Positions 35,969 through 47,055 of a stretch of DNA of 64,000 nt are shown piece after piece. Within the stretch, counting starts at the first letter, position 1. Every line of letters starts with the position of its first letter. The position numbers were made by a program, and so were the translations under genes. The DNA lies in assembly GCA_946800325.1 (NCBI GenBank), contig OX326958.1, positions 9,124,001 to 9,188,000 of the forward strand, written 5' to 3'. The notes below the pieces were generated by a model. That model made no database searches, was not told the origin of the DNA, and saw only the letters and a program-made list of their open reading frames with translations. The stretch is from Luzula sylvatica (lineage: Eukaryota > Streptophyta > Magnoliopsida > Poales > Juncaceae).

Positions 35969-36735
35969 CTTTTGGATATTATTGTAAAGAAAAACCTATC
36001 TTTTTAGAATCTCCAAAAAACCCTCTCTACCAAATTTTTATTTTCAAATACCCCTTCTCCATATAGGAGTTAAAACTAATCATTGATGGTGTTAAATTTT
36101 TTTAGACAAAAATACCCTTCTATTTCATATGTAGTATTTAAAAAAAATATTTTTGTTATTTTTGTTATTAATTTTAAGAAAATTCATAGATATTTTTTAA
36201 CATGTAGTGATTTCAAAAAAATAAAATTAATACATGTTATGTTTATATAATTTTAATATTTCATTTATTTTTATAAAAAATAACATCATATAATAATAAA
36301 ATAAACAAAAATAAATAAACACCTTAAAAATATATTGATCGAAAAATATCCGTTTAAATATCTAGTTTATTTATTTTATTTTTAATAGTTTCAAGTATTT
36401 TATTTTGTAAATATTTACAAGGTGTTTTTTTAAAATTGTTGTTCATTTTATTATTATTTTATGTTAGTTTTTCCAAAAAAAAAAAAATATAAAAGTCAAA
36501 TATATATAATGTATGAAATATTAAAATTTTATAAATATAACATATAATATATTTTTTTGATTATTATATGCTAAAAAAATTTAGGATTTTTTTTTTTAAA
36601 TCAACATTATTCATTATTAGTTTTAATCCTTATAGGGTATTTGAAAAATAAAAATTTGATAGAGAATTTTTTTGGAGTTCTAAAAAAAAAATAGAGATTT
36701 TTTTACAATATCCAAAAAATAGTGTTTTTTTTGAA
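35969..36735. mobile_element. Foldback element with about 120-bp terminal inverted repeats
   Basis: The left arm (TTTTGGATATTATTGTAAAG.., CCAAATTTTTATTTTCAAAT, ..TTAAAACTAATCATTGATG) is the inverse of the right arm ending at about 36,735. The interior also folds back in part (AACACCTTAAAA against AAGGTGTTTTTTT). There is no coding capacity, and the exact ends and target duplication were not fixed. Confidence 0.75.
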
Positions 36736-37340
36736 AATTTCCACAAAAAAGTATCGTTTGTCTTGTTTACTCTATAGTCAAACAAAGAAAAAATTCTGAA
36801 CAATTTTGGGGTTGATCCTTATTTTCCAAGTCAATGGTCATACCTTTTTGTTTTGTCTCTTAAGAAAAACATATTAAAAGGCAATGTCCAAATATAAAAT
36901 TAATTTTATTAATAAAATGAAATAATATATATTTAATTACAAATACTGAAGAAAAAAATTAAGAAAAAGACCAACCAAAAAACTCCTCATATAAAATAGA
37001 CTGATTAAAATTTTTATGGAAGGGGAAAATTAAGTCCTCTCCATAATCCTCAAAAAAAAAAAAAAATTAGACGATTAAAACCAACTAACATTGGATAAAG
37101 TTAAACTGGTGTTGTGTATCAAAAGACTACAAATTAAGAATAATTCCATTTTAAATACAAAAAGTTCTTACGCAAGAATTATATAGAAAGATAGATATGG
37201 GCAAATTTAATTCGTTTCTCTCTCATACTTTTCTGAAGAACTATTCAAATCAAATCCTTCTCGCTCTTTTATTTTTGTATTTGTTGTTTTTCTCGCCTTT
37301 CGTTGTCATTATTCTCATCCTTTCGTTTCGCAAATTTTCC

Positions 37341-37343
<3 letters not shown>

Positions 37344-37398
<55 letters not shown>
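37344..37398. repeat. (CT)n microsatellite
   Basis: About 27 CT units. Ser/Leu-repeat frames across it are artefacts. Confidence 0.97.
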
Positions 37399-37399
<1 letters not shown>

Positions 37400-37401
<2 letters not shown>

Positions 37402-40400
37402 CTTATCACTGACCGACTAACGACTCCATCGAATGTTTTTTTTCCTTTTTATGATGATTGTGTGTCTCGTAATCTATCTAAAAGATATACAAACAAAGAC
37501 AATTTAGCAAAAAAATTAAAAAAAAAAAATACTATTTGTTAGTTACAAGTATTTTGTTCATTATGAAATTATTATTAAATTATCATAATGTAAACAATTT
37601 TTTTTATTACGGAGAAGTTCTATCGTACATTTTTTTAAGAGTTGTTTGGATGGCTGTAAATATGACAGTTCGTACGTGCATGTAGAAATCGGTTCTTTTT
37701 GTTTATTTGGTTTGATGTATTTAATAAAATTCATGTAATTTTTACTATTAAGGACCTCTCCATTACCATAAGTCGACTTCAGCTCAAATCTACGAGAGTT
37801 CGTTCCACCTACAGTAAAAAAAAAAATGGCGAGAAAATAACACATTCATTTTTGATTGTTTGTCCTTAATATCCTCAAGATCTGAGTGTTACTCATGCAT
37901 ATTTCATGCCCCAAATGTTTGTAAAATAATATAAGTTTGTTTGTCATTTCGTTTCATATTTCTTAGGACATATTATTTTGGCATATTTTATATATATTTG
38001 TTTGTTTGTCATTAATATCCTCAAAATTCTTGCTTTATTTTTCTGGTAAATATTTGTTTCGACCTGCTTTATTTATTTTTGCAAGTTATTTGAAGTTAAT
38101 TGATGTTCATAAGTAAATATCTCCATCATGTTTATTGTTATGGTCAATATGCATATGTCCTAATTATGTCTTTAGTTTTTATTATTTAATTTGCTTTTTT
38201 ATTTGAAAATACTATTTTCTTTACGTTACTTATATGCATATCTCTTAATATCGTTTTTTTTAGATGGAGAATACTACGAAAAATCGGAAAGAAATGAAAC
38301 TCAAATTTTAGGTGGTCTAAACAGATAGGCAATTTTTATTTTCAGATCATGGCGGAGCACGCTACTTTTTATGGGATTGTAATGTGGTGGTATAATTTAT
38401 TTATGATATTACTTTTGCATGATAATTAGTTTCCTGGTTAAATAAAAAACGTATGTCAAATTAAATCAATGGTGAAATTTATTTGAAAATTTCAGTACAT
38501 ACAAATCTTGAAGTTCCATAATTCAATTACATTAATCCAAAAATAAAAATTATAAATCCAGTAATTTTACTTTCGTGAATCCAAACATTAAAATTTGAAC
38601 TGCAATTTCGGAAACTTGATTTTAATGTTTTTGTACTAAATTTGAACTTCTACTCAGCACAATTTGCAACACTGATCATAACTCATAATATTTCAACAAT
38701 ATATATATATATATATATAATATGAAATTCTCATATCAGAAGTTGTATAAATAATGTCTTTGTACTAATTTTCGACCTCAACACTTTAATTGTTTTTTGT
38801 GTCCAAACTTAAAACTTCAAAATTACTTTTTTTTGGATACATAAGAGAGGCCCAAAGTTGTTTTTAAGTTTTAATTTTCATAAAACTCTATTTGTACACA
38901 TTCAAGTACGAAAACTTTATTTACATAATATCTTTTTAATGAAGAAATGATTGTGCACTCCATACTTTCACATTCCGATCGTCAGGATTCACCCTAGCAC
39001 AACACGTGACAGTTATTTTTTCATACAAAAAATAAATTTATGTTCTTTTTGCTGCCTAACGCACACCATGGCTCATCCCAATTTTTTTAAATTTTCGTAG
39101 TTTCGTATCATACATTTTTATGTATGTTATATATATTTGCGAATGTTTTTAAAATAGATCTTATACATTTTAGATGTATGTTGTACGTTTTCACACGTAT
39201 GTTATATTTTTTTATTAAATTTATATTTTTTGTATGCTAATTTATATCTTTTTGGATGAGTTCATTTGGAGTGTGTTAAATGACCAAAATGAATTTTTTT
39301 TCCCACGTGACATTTGAAATGCGTTAGTCGACATTTTATTTATTGATTATGATGTCGCTATTTCAAAATAAAAATCTCTAAGAACTAAGTTACGTGTGTA
39401 ATTAAATGTTACAAAACATAATGCAATTTTGAGTATAAAAAATCATATACAAAACTCGTATTATATTATACGTGGTGCATTGTTCTTTACATGGTAGATA
39501 TTATAGTTGATAGCAGAAAATTTGAAAATTAGTATAAAAGAATTTGTAAATTATACGCCGACGATAAGTACAAGTTCGTAAATTATAACTTGTTTAGTAT
39601 CATCCTATTTATTGTTTATTATTTTTTCTTTTAAAAAATTATACGAAAAAATATTAGATAAATAGTGCCGTTTTCATTTTCTTCTACAAATACTCAAATT
39701 AAAAACAAGATTTAGAAAAGAAGAAATGTGTTTTCTCATATGTTTTGTTTATTTTCCCGAATCACACTCATATATACTCCGAAATACATTAGTTATTGAA
39801 AAAGTTAAAAATATAAACATTTATATTGGTGTTAAAATGATATAAGTTCGGACTGATAATGTAAGTAGTATTCTCTTGAGATGATAATACAAGTAATAAT
39901 AGTTGGGAGATGGATAACAAAGGAGATGAAAAGCATGGAGTCATCTTTTTTGGCCTCTATCCAAAGATTTGCTTTTTGCACGCAACTTGCCTGAAAAAGG
40001 CACCAAATTAAACACACGGACTGATTTTGCCTTTTCTCACTTCTTTTTTTTTGGTCTCCTTGTAAAAAAAAGAAAAGATACATTAATATCTATAAAATAA
40101 ATTTGTTTTTGATATTTGCAAAAATGATATTTCTTTTTAGCGTAAAAAATATGATATAACATTGATATTTTGAAAAAGAGTCAAGAGAGAAATTTATTTG
40201 TTTTAAAATCTGTATAGAGTACATGATAGTATTTTGTTAATTATAGTTTTTGATAATATTTTATTAATATGACGAGGATTGCGAAATAATTTATGACAAA
40301 TTTACATAATTAATCGTATACTTAAACATATCTTGGAAATTACAAATATTCAACAACAAAAAATAACAAAATGCAAGATGAAATTGTTATGAAAATACGT

Positions 40401-40406
40401 TAAGGT
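37400..40406. other. Gene-free AT-rich stretch
   Basis: No gene supported. A short (TA)n run lies at 38,699-38,719. Confidence 0.4.
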
Positions 40407-40413
40407 CATGTTA

Positions 40414-40509
40414 TTTTTTTCTCAAAAAACCAACTTCGCCGAGTTTTGAATCCACGATCTTTTTTAATATGGGGGTTGGGGGCTAACCGCTTGAGCTAGC
40501 AAGTTTTGC
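40414..40509 (-). mobile_element. tRNA-derived SINE (short copy)
   Basis: Read on the - strand it starts GGCAAAACTTGC and has a clear pol III A box, TAGCTCAAGCGGTTAGC. A decayed B box (GTGGATTCAAAACTC) follows 35-45 bases later, then a short A-rich end. It is flanked by CATGTTA at 40,407-40,413 and 40,510-40,516. Confidence 0.75.
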
Positions 40510-40812
40510 CATGTTAAGATTATGTTAACAGATACAAAATTACATAACAATGAAAAAAAAACATTTTTAGTTGTATTTTCAATTTAACTTATTATTGTTA
40601 TCTATTTTTCATTAAATGAAATATAATATAATGTATTTTACTTTCAGAATATTAATCGTGCCTTATTTATTTTTTCAAATTATGTTTATTTAAATAAATT
40701 AAATATAAATTCATATTATTAGTTAAGAAGAGAGTTTTCAAAAATCTAGTTTGAGTTTTCAAAAATCTAGTTTGAGATAAGTTATGAAAACTTCGTATGT
40801 ATGTATGTTATT

Positions 40813-40950
40813 TTTTTTTTGAAGGATAATTTAGTCCACGAATCGTGATCACTTTTTGTTTCTCATATAATGTCAATATAACTCGAACTCATGACTTGTG
40901 ATATTTTGTGTCATACACTCATCCATAAGAATTATGAAGTCAACGACTCG
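40813..40950 (-). mobile_element. SINE with 14-bp target duplication
   Basis: It is flanked by GTATGTATGTTATT at 40,799-40,812 and 40,950-40,963. On the - strand it has an A-box-like TGGATGAGTG, a B box GAGTTCGAGTTA near 40,880-40,891, and a poly-A tail (poly-T at 40,813-40,820 on +). It differs from the SINE 400 bp to its left. Confidence 0.78.
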
Positions 40951-40963
40951 TATGTATGTTATT

Positions 40964-42760
40964 GATCCAAGTTCATATGTTTTGAAAAGCTAAAACTACA
41001 CTATCTATATGGATTGAATCCACAATTTCTCACAATATATGATTTTTATATCCGACACTCAGTTAACTAAAATATGTGTCCATTATATTCAATGTATGTA
41101 TGATATATGAGTCTTCTTCATTTATTATATAAAAAAAAAATTCTACAATCAAACGGGCAAAAACTGTGATAAATTGTTAATCATGCAATATACGAAAAAC
41201 CTATTAATATACTAGTTATTTTTCTTTTGGAATTTTTACTCATGTCACGTGCAACATCTAACTTGTTGAAATAAAGGTAACAATATCCATTTTAAACTTG
41301 TCACTTTTGGTGGGCATAGTATTTTTAGTATTTTTTGTTTTGTTTTAGCAAATTCGTTAGAAAAAATATCACACATTTTTTTTGCTTAATGGGAAGCACT
41401 AGTTAATTAGCCCCAAATGACATGGGCAGTTCATTTGAGGACCAATGAAAGCTTAAAAACTCCCTTTGAATTTTTGCTCATTTTGTTTCTCAAGGGACGG
41501 TTGTTGTGTCGTGACTTTTAAGATTTTTTTTGTGATTTGGACCAACATTAACATTCGAGTTCAAATTGGGCGAGTTTTAATCGAATTAGATCAATTTTTT
41601 GTGATTTGCATTTTTTGTTTTCACCACAAACATTAAAACCATTAATTTATCATAAAAACGAATCACACTGCCAAATTTTTATGCATGTCCATAAAGTTCT
41701 CAATTAGAATGGACCCATTGACCCCCCCCTTCCTTCCACTTGTAATTCTAGGCCATGCTTCAAGCAACAAAAACATTCCAAACTATAATTATAAGATAAG
41801 ATTTAGACACAAATTTGAAGCAAGTTGCAACATGAATGTGGGCATGCTTTTTTTTTGAGTTTAGAATTTGGACATTCTGATATGCCAATCAAGCAGGATA
41901 TTATAAAGCATTGGTTCTGAATAACGAAGTTTAAAGCATGAATAAAATTCCACCAATGCTAAAGAAAGTGGAAATACTTTTTCCCAAAACTTTGTTAATT
42001 TTATCATTGCATAGCATGATTAATTGGGATTCCTTAAAACTTGCATAACATGATTGAAATGGATTCTTTGCAATTCAAAAAAATATATACAAAAAGTTAT
42101 ATAGAAATGTTAAAAAAATTCATAAAATAAATCCAAAGAAGAATTCAAAGACCATAATATACAGTTGAAATTAAAAATATATATTTTTGTATTTATCAAA
42201 ATATACTGCTGAATTTTTTTTTATTTTTTTTCAATTTTAACAATATTAACATATTGGATTGATCAGTATATTTTGCTAATTTGAAAATTTTATCAGTATA
42301 TTTTGCACGCGTGGATTATTTTTTTAGATTCTCCTTGACAAGCCTGAATATTTATATGAACAAATTTTACCAAAAAATTCATTGTCAATTCAAAAGATTA
42401 GTTGTTATAAGTAAAGAAATTAATTATGTTAAAATAAATTTAGAAAAACTATCATTACACAAATATACACAGAGTGCTCTCACTATAGAAAAACTTCGGT
42501 AAAGTATCTTGGCACTAATAGAAACAAATCTTTGAGGAGAAGAATTATTGATTAAATGGAATAAATGTAATGGAGTGTGCAAATTGAAACTCATCTTCTT
42601 GTTCAACAGTTGAAGGACCCTACATGCATGTCAAGTCAAGTTCAAATTAATTAAGGGAGTGAGAAAAAGGCAAACTAAAACTTAAAAAGTAAAATAAACA
42701 CACATATCGCCTTTATATGTTCATAACCAAAAAAGCAGGAAAAGTCGAAATAGGCCACAA
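40964..42760. other. Gene-free AT-rich stretch
   Basis: No gene supported and no clear element boundary. Confidence 0.4.
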
Positions 42761-42764
42761 ACTA

Positions 42765-43138
42765 TATTAGCCAAATTTCACATGTACTTTTACAAAAATG
42801 TCATAATTTTACGTATATTCCTGCAAAACGCGAAATGTCATGAATATCCTTACAAAAAAATTTCATTGATGTTTTTTTTATAACATTTCGATTAGTTATT
42901 CGTTAAAATTATTGTTAATTTTTGTTTTTCCAATTTTATTCTCTATGTAAATATGGGATAATATTTATGTTGGAAATATCGAAAAATCACTAATTAGCGG
43001 TAATCTTAAAAAAAAAAAATCTAAATCTAACAAAAATGGTACACGTAAAATTTTAGTAGTTTTGTAAGGTTATTCATGATATTTCACGTTTTACAAGGAT
43101 ATACCTGAAGTGAAATTGTGAAGTTTTTGTAGCGGTGC
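42765..43138. mobile_element. Decayed foldback MITE-like element
   Basis: The left arm (TATTCCTGCAAAACGCGAAA, TGTCATGAATATCCTTACAA) is an imperfect inverse of the right arm (TTGTAAGGTTATTCATGATA, TTTCACGTTTTACAAGGATA). The ends are eroded. A shorter TTGTAAGGTTATACGGG sequence near 3660 may be a fragment of the same family. Confidence 0.6.
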
Positions 43139-43314
43139 CTACGAAATTATGAATAAAAATTCGTGGGGGAAGAATAACCAATAAGACCAGAAGAGATAAA
43201 AGAGAGAATCATTTTCAAAGCCCATGCTTTGGACATGTGAAGGAGCATGGAGAAAGAAAGGGACGACTATACGAGGGCCCTCTATCAATTCAGAGCCTCC
43301 ATTACAAATTATGA

Positions 43315-43480
43315 GTAATGATAGAAACCACATCTTTTAGATCACGAATTAACCACACCTGTCACGTGGCAGTCAGCTATTGGCTGCACGTTTCCACAAT
43401 TTTTTCTGCAGCCAATAGCTGGCTGCCACGTGGCAGGTGTGGTTAATTCGTGGTCTAAAATGTTTGGTTTGTATCATTAC
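43315..43480. mobile_element. Foldback MITE, 166 bp
   Basis: Arms of about 75 bp are inverted repeats (shared CACGAATTAACCACACCTG and AGCTATTGGCTGCA). Ends are GTAATGATA. Flanks AAATTATGA (43,306-43,314) and AAATTATTT (43,481-43,489) are a 9-bp duplication with two differences, suggesting a Mutator-like parent. The arms contain CACGTGGCAG, a G-box-like core. Confidence 0.85.
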
Positions 43481-43778
43481 AAATTATTTATTTATTTATT
43501 TACTCAAATTGGTTCTTTTTTCTTTTCTTGTTTGTAGTATGGTCCTCAATATATTGGATCGATCGTATATATTGTTTTGGTATCGTAGAGAAGAGGTAAT
43601 TAATTAATCTGGTTGTGAATTTGTGATATTGGTAGTTGGTACCACAAGCATTAGTTAGACTATTTCTTTCTCGTACTCTATTCTTGGTACCGGTACAAAA
43701 ATGTTAATGTTATTGATGTACGGTACAATGAAGTTGCGTAGAGCTCCTGAGATTCATTACTACAGGTACAATGAACTT

Positions 43779-43802
43779 TTTTTTTTTTTTTGGGTGTAAA
43801 AA
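43779..43802 (-). mobile_element. 24-bp retroposon stub with 15-bp target duplication
   Basis: A T-run followed by GGGTGTAAAAA sits between perfect copies of AGGTACAATGAACTT (43,764-43,778 and 43,803-43,817). On the - strand this is a few bases ending in poly-A, as expected from an extremely 5'-truncated retroposon. Confidence 0.7.
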
Positions 43803-43817
43803 AGGTACAATGAACTT

Positions 43818-45230
43818 AAAAGAAATAATATAAAAGTAATAAAGGCCTTTTTAATGCATAAAGCGACGTGACAATATGTCATAATTAAATAAATGGTCAG
43901 TAATGTCTGACCTTTCAAATAAATAAAACAATAATAATTAGTAAACGAAATGTTAATATGTATATATATTGGTAATGGTAATTATTTTTATTAATTGTGA
44001 ATTTTCAACCCCTAAAATAAAACACATCTACATAATTCATTATGGGCCTTAGTTAAAAGGATATACCAACTACAATGCATTGCACATATTTGATTTTGAT
44101 TTTCAAGCCTTCAAATTATTAATAAACCAAAGTGATATTCAATTGGGCTAATTGGGAAAGAATAAGGCCTTGTTGGAAGTAATAAAAATGAGTTAATTCG
44201 ACCAAATTGTAAAATAGAAGTGTGTAATATATTTTGGGCCTTTAGAAAAGAAGTTTTTTTTTATATAGTAGGCGAAAAAATATTATTTATTTATGAGAAA
44301 ATATTGCAGATACCAGTGAAGGTCGGGAGAAGAAAATGAGTGAAGAAGTTAATTCAACTGATTTTGAACTTATCGTGTTGATTTTGATTTTGATTTTGAT
44401 TCGAGAGTGCATATTTTGAGGACCGGTCCGAAACTTTTAGAGACCCGAGGCTCATTTAGAAAAAAGATCCCTCGAGTATTATAAAATATAATCTCATTTC
44501 CGAGACAAAACCTCGAAAACAAATTTTAACAATTACCCACATATCATCTTTCTATTTTCTTTAGAAATAATTTCTAGAATCAAGCAAACAAAAACTCAGC
44601 TAAAACGAAGAAAAAGCATAAAAAGTTGTAAAAATATACGTTATAATTTAGCACTGTCAAAACAAATTACAAAAATTAGAAAATCAAATTTAAAAGCTTA
44701 AAACCAAAATAAATTTAGAAGACCAAACAGAAATTGAAAATATAGGAGCTACATGAATTGTATTTCTCGAGTAAGAGAGACAAGAGACTGAGAATGGGGG
44801 TATCATATGGCAATTGGAAATTGAGGAGTTATGTTATGCCATATTTAATTTAGGTCGGAGCCGCGAGTCGCGCTAGCAGCTCGAGGCTCAGCCATGAATC
44901 TGGGTTATTAAGTATAATCATGGTGAAAATAATATAACCAAACAACTATGCAAGAATTAGATGATTCAGAGGCTTAAAAAAAAGAGTATATTCTAGATAT
45001 CTCAGATATGAGATATCTTTTTAGAAAAATAAATAAAGAATATATTTGTTTATCAATGTATATGGTCTGTTTGATCTTCACAATCCAATCTTCGAGTCGA
45101 ATCAGATTCAGCAGCTATAAATGTTATAAAAAATTGATCCCGAACAGAAACGATGGAGCGGAGCATATATTTGTGACGATGCGAAGTGCTTGACATATTA
45201 AGATGTGCGGTGATGACTAGCCTAGCGGAA
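43818..45230. other. Gene-free AT-rich stretch
   Basis: No gene supported. TTTTGAT repeats occur at about 44,378-44,402. Confidence 0.4.
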
Positions 45231-45234
45231 CTAG

Positions 45235-45260
45235 CCCGCACCTCGCAGCGGGTTTTCATC
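45235..45260 (+). mobile_element. Decayed Helitron-like 3' end
   Basis: CCCGC, loop ACCTCGCA, GCGGG (45,235-45,252) followed by TTTTCATCATTT resembles a Helitron 3' end, but the final CTRR is missing. A tentative relic. Confidence 0.35.
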
Positions 45261-45277
45261 ATTTAACAAATCGATAT

Positions 45278-45354
45278 TTCAATGAATACAACGCCATACA
45301 TAATCTCCTAAGTTGTATTTTTAGGAGATTATGTGTGGCGTTGTATTCATTGAA
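45278..45354. other. Near-perfect hairpin, 34-bp arms and 9-base loop
   Basis: Arms 45,278-45,311 and 45,321-45,354 are complementary except for one position, which would be a G:U pair in one RNA sense. The loop is GTTGTATTT. It could be a tiny foldback element or the foldback of a young small-RNA locus. No target duplication was seen. Confidence 0.85.
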
Positions 45355-45489
45355 TATAACGTGTTTTTTAGATGGTTTGGGTTGTATTTTTTACTACGTA
45401 ACTTTTCACCAAATTATACAAACACAAATAAAGTTTTTTTTTTATTCATAACAATATTTTTACGCTTTGAAGAATTCAAATAACTTATT

Positions 45490-45720
45490 TTTAGAGCATT
45501 TGAAAATTTTGGGCGGAGTTTCATTTTTTTTTAATTAGGCGGACAATGATTCCCCGCCTATTCTTAATTATCGTAAGTAAGTTCATCAAAAAAGGCGGAT
45601 AATGATTCACCGCCTGGCGCTCTTTGAAAGTCCGCAAAGACATTTTTCAATTTTTTGTTCAGATGTTGGTTATTTCGTTAATTAACTTATTAAACTTGGT
45701 TATTTGTAAAAAAATTACGC
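45490..45720. mobile_element. Relict end of a relative of the PMD element
   Basis: It contains two palindromic motifs (AGGCGGACAATGATTCCCCG and GGCGGATAATGATTCACCGC). These are followed by AAAGTCCGCAAAGACATTTT and TTGGTTATTTCG in the same order as in the right terminal repeat of the element ending at 50,785 (CCCCGCAAAAGACATTTT, TTGGTTATTTCG). Confidence 0.5.
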
Positions 45721-45912
45721 TAATTATTTGTAAAGATATTACATGACATTAATATGTAGATATTGTTATATTTTCAACTCTTTGATATAATTATAAATGC
45801 ATTAAAATTGTGATTGTTTAGTATTATTTATTCATTTGGCCCCTTCAATAAATTCTGGCAAAATTGACATAATTTGAGCTAGTTATAAAATTCTCAAAAC
45901 TAGTTATAAAAT

Positions 45913-46253
45913 AGGGAATTTTACTGTAGTAACCATGTTTCGAAATAATATTCCCGAAATAACCAAGTTTTGAACATAATTCCCAAAATGTCTTTTGCGG
46001 GGTTTGGAATGTCGCTGGGCGAGGTTTGGAACCTCGCTTTTTTCAATCCGTCATTAATTGGGGTTAAACAGGAATTAAGACAAGGCGAGGTTTGGAACCT
46101 CGCCAGGCGATGTTTGGAACCTCGCGTTTTGTCCAACGGTCGGTATTTAGGGTCAACATAACAATTAATGAAAAGGCGAAGTTTGAAACTTCGCTTTTTT
46201 AACTAGGCGATGTTGGCAACCTCGCCTGGCGACCTTTGAAACTTCGCTTTGTT
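45913..46253 (+). repeat. Left terminal inverted repeat of the PMD element
   Basis: It is the inverse of 50,475-50,785 with few differences over the outer 220 bp. It carries repeated palindromic units such as GCGAGGTTTGGAACCTCGC. Confidence 0.92.
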
Positions 46254-46589
46254 TTTTTATCAACTTCCCGCCTTCCTTCTTTCTTTCTTCCTCGGTCTCT
46301 CTCTCTCCTTTCTTCCTCTTTTTTCTTCTTTTCTCTCCGATTTGAGCTTCAAATTTCTTCTTGTAATAGGTGTGTTTTGTTGTTTTTTCTTCTTGTTTTG
46401 TTCAAGATTGACTAAATATTGATTATATTTTGAGTTAAATGTGTCAATTTGTTATTTTAAGTGGCAGATCTGAAGTTATAACGTCGTGATTTTTGACGAA
46501 TTGGACTAGAAATTGAACATTTTCATCTTGCATTAGAAGGTAAATTTTTTTATTTAATTGTTTTATTGTACATGTAAATTAGGATTCTA

Positions 46590-47035
46590 GTATTGTAGAA
46601 TATATATAATTGTAGAATAGTAGAAGTATAGAATTGTTATAATTGTACAATTGTAGTTATTGTATAATTTTAGAAATGTAGAATTGTAGAATATCTAAAA
46701 TAGTATAATTGTAGAATTGTAGAATTGTAGAATATCTTAAATAGTATAATTGTTGGATTGTAGAATTAATTGTAGAATTGTAGAATATCTAAAATAGTAT
46801 AATTGTAGGATTGTAGAATTGTAGAATTATGATTGTAGAATTCTAGAATTGTAGAATGTCTACAATAGTATAATTGTAGGATTGTAGAATTGTAAATTTT
46901 AGGATTATAGAATTGTAAATTGGAGGATTGTAGAATGTGTACAATTAGGATTGTAGAATTGTAAATTGTAGAATTTTAGAATGTGTCGAATTGTAAATTG
47001 TAGAATTGTTATGATTGTAGAATTTTAACTAATTT
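46590..47035 (+). repeat. Short degenerate repeat of ATTGTAGAAT units
   Basis: About 25 or more imperfect copies of a 9-10 bp unit (ATTGTAGAAT and variants) lie between the left terminal repeat and the ATG of the PMD gene. They probably form its leader. Confidence 0.9.
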
Positions 47036-47055
47036 TTTTTTTCTATCTTGGACAG

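Noticed and set aside
40414..40509. A tRNA gene
   Set aside because: The A box is good, but the B box is decayed, no cloverleaf can be folded, and flanking direct repeats mark it as a SINE.
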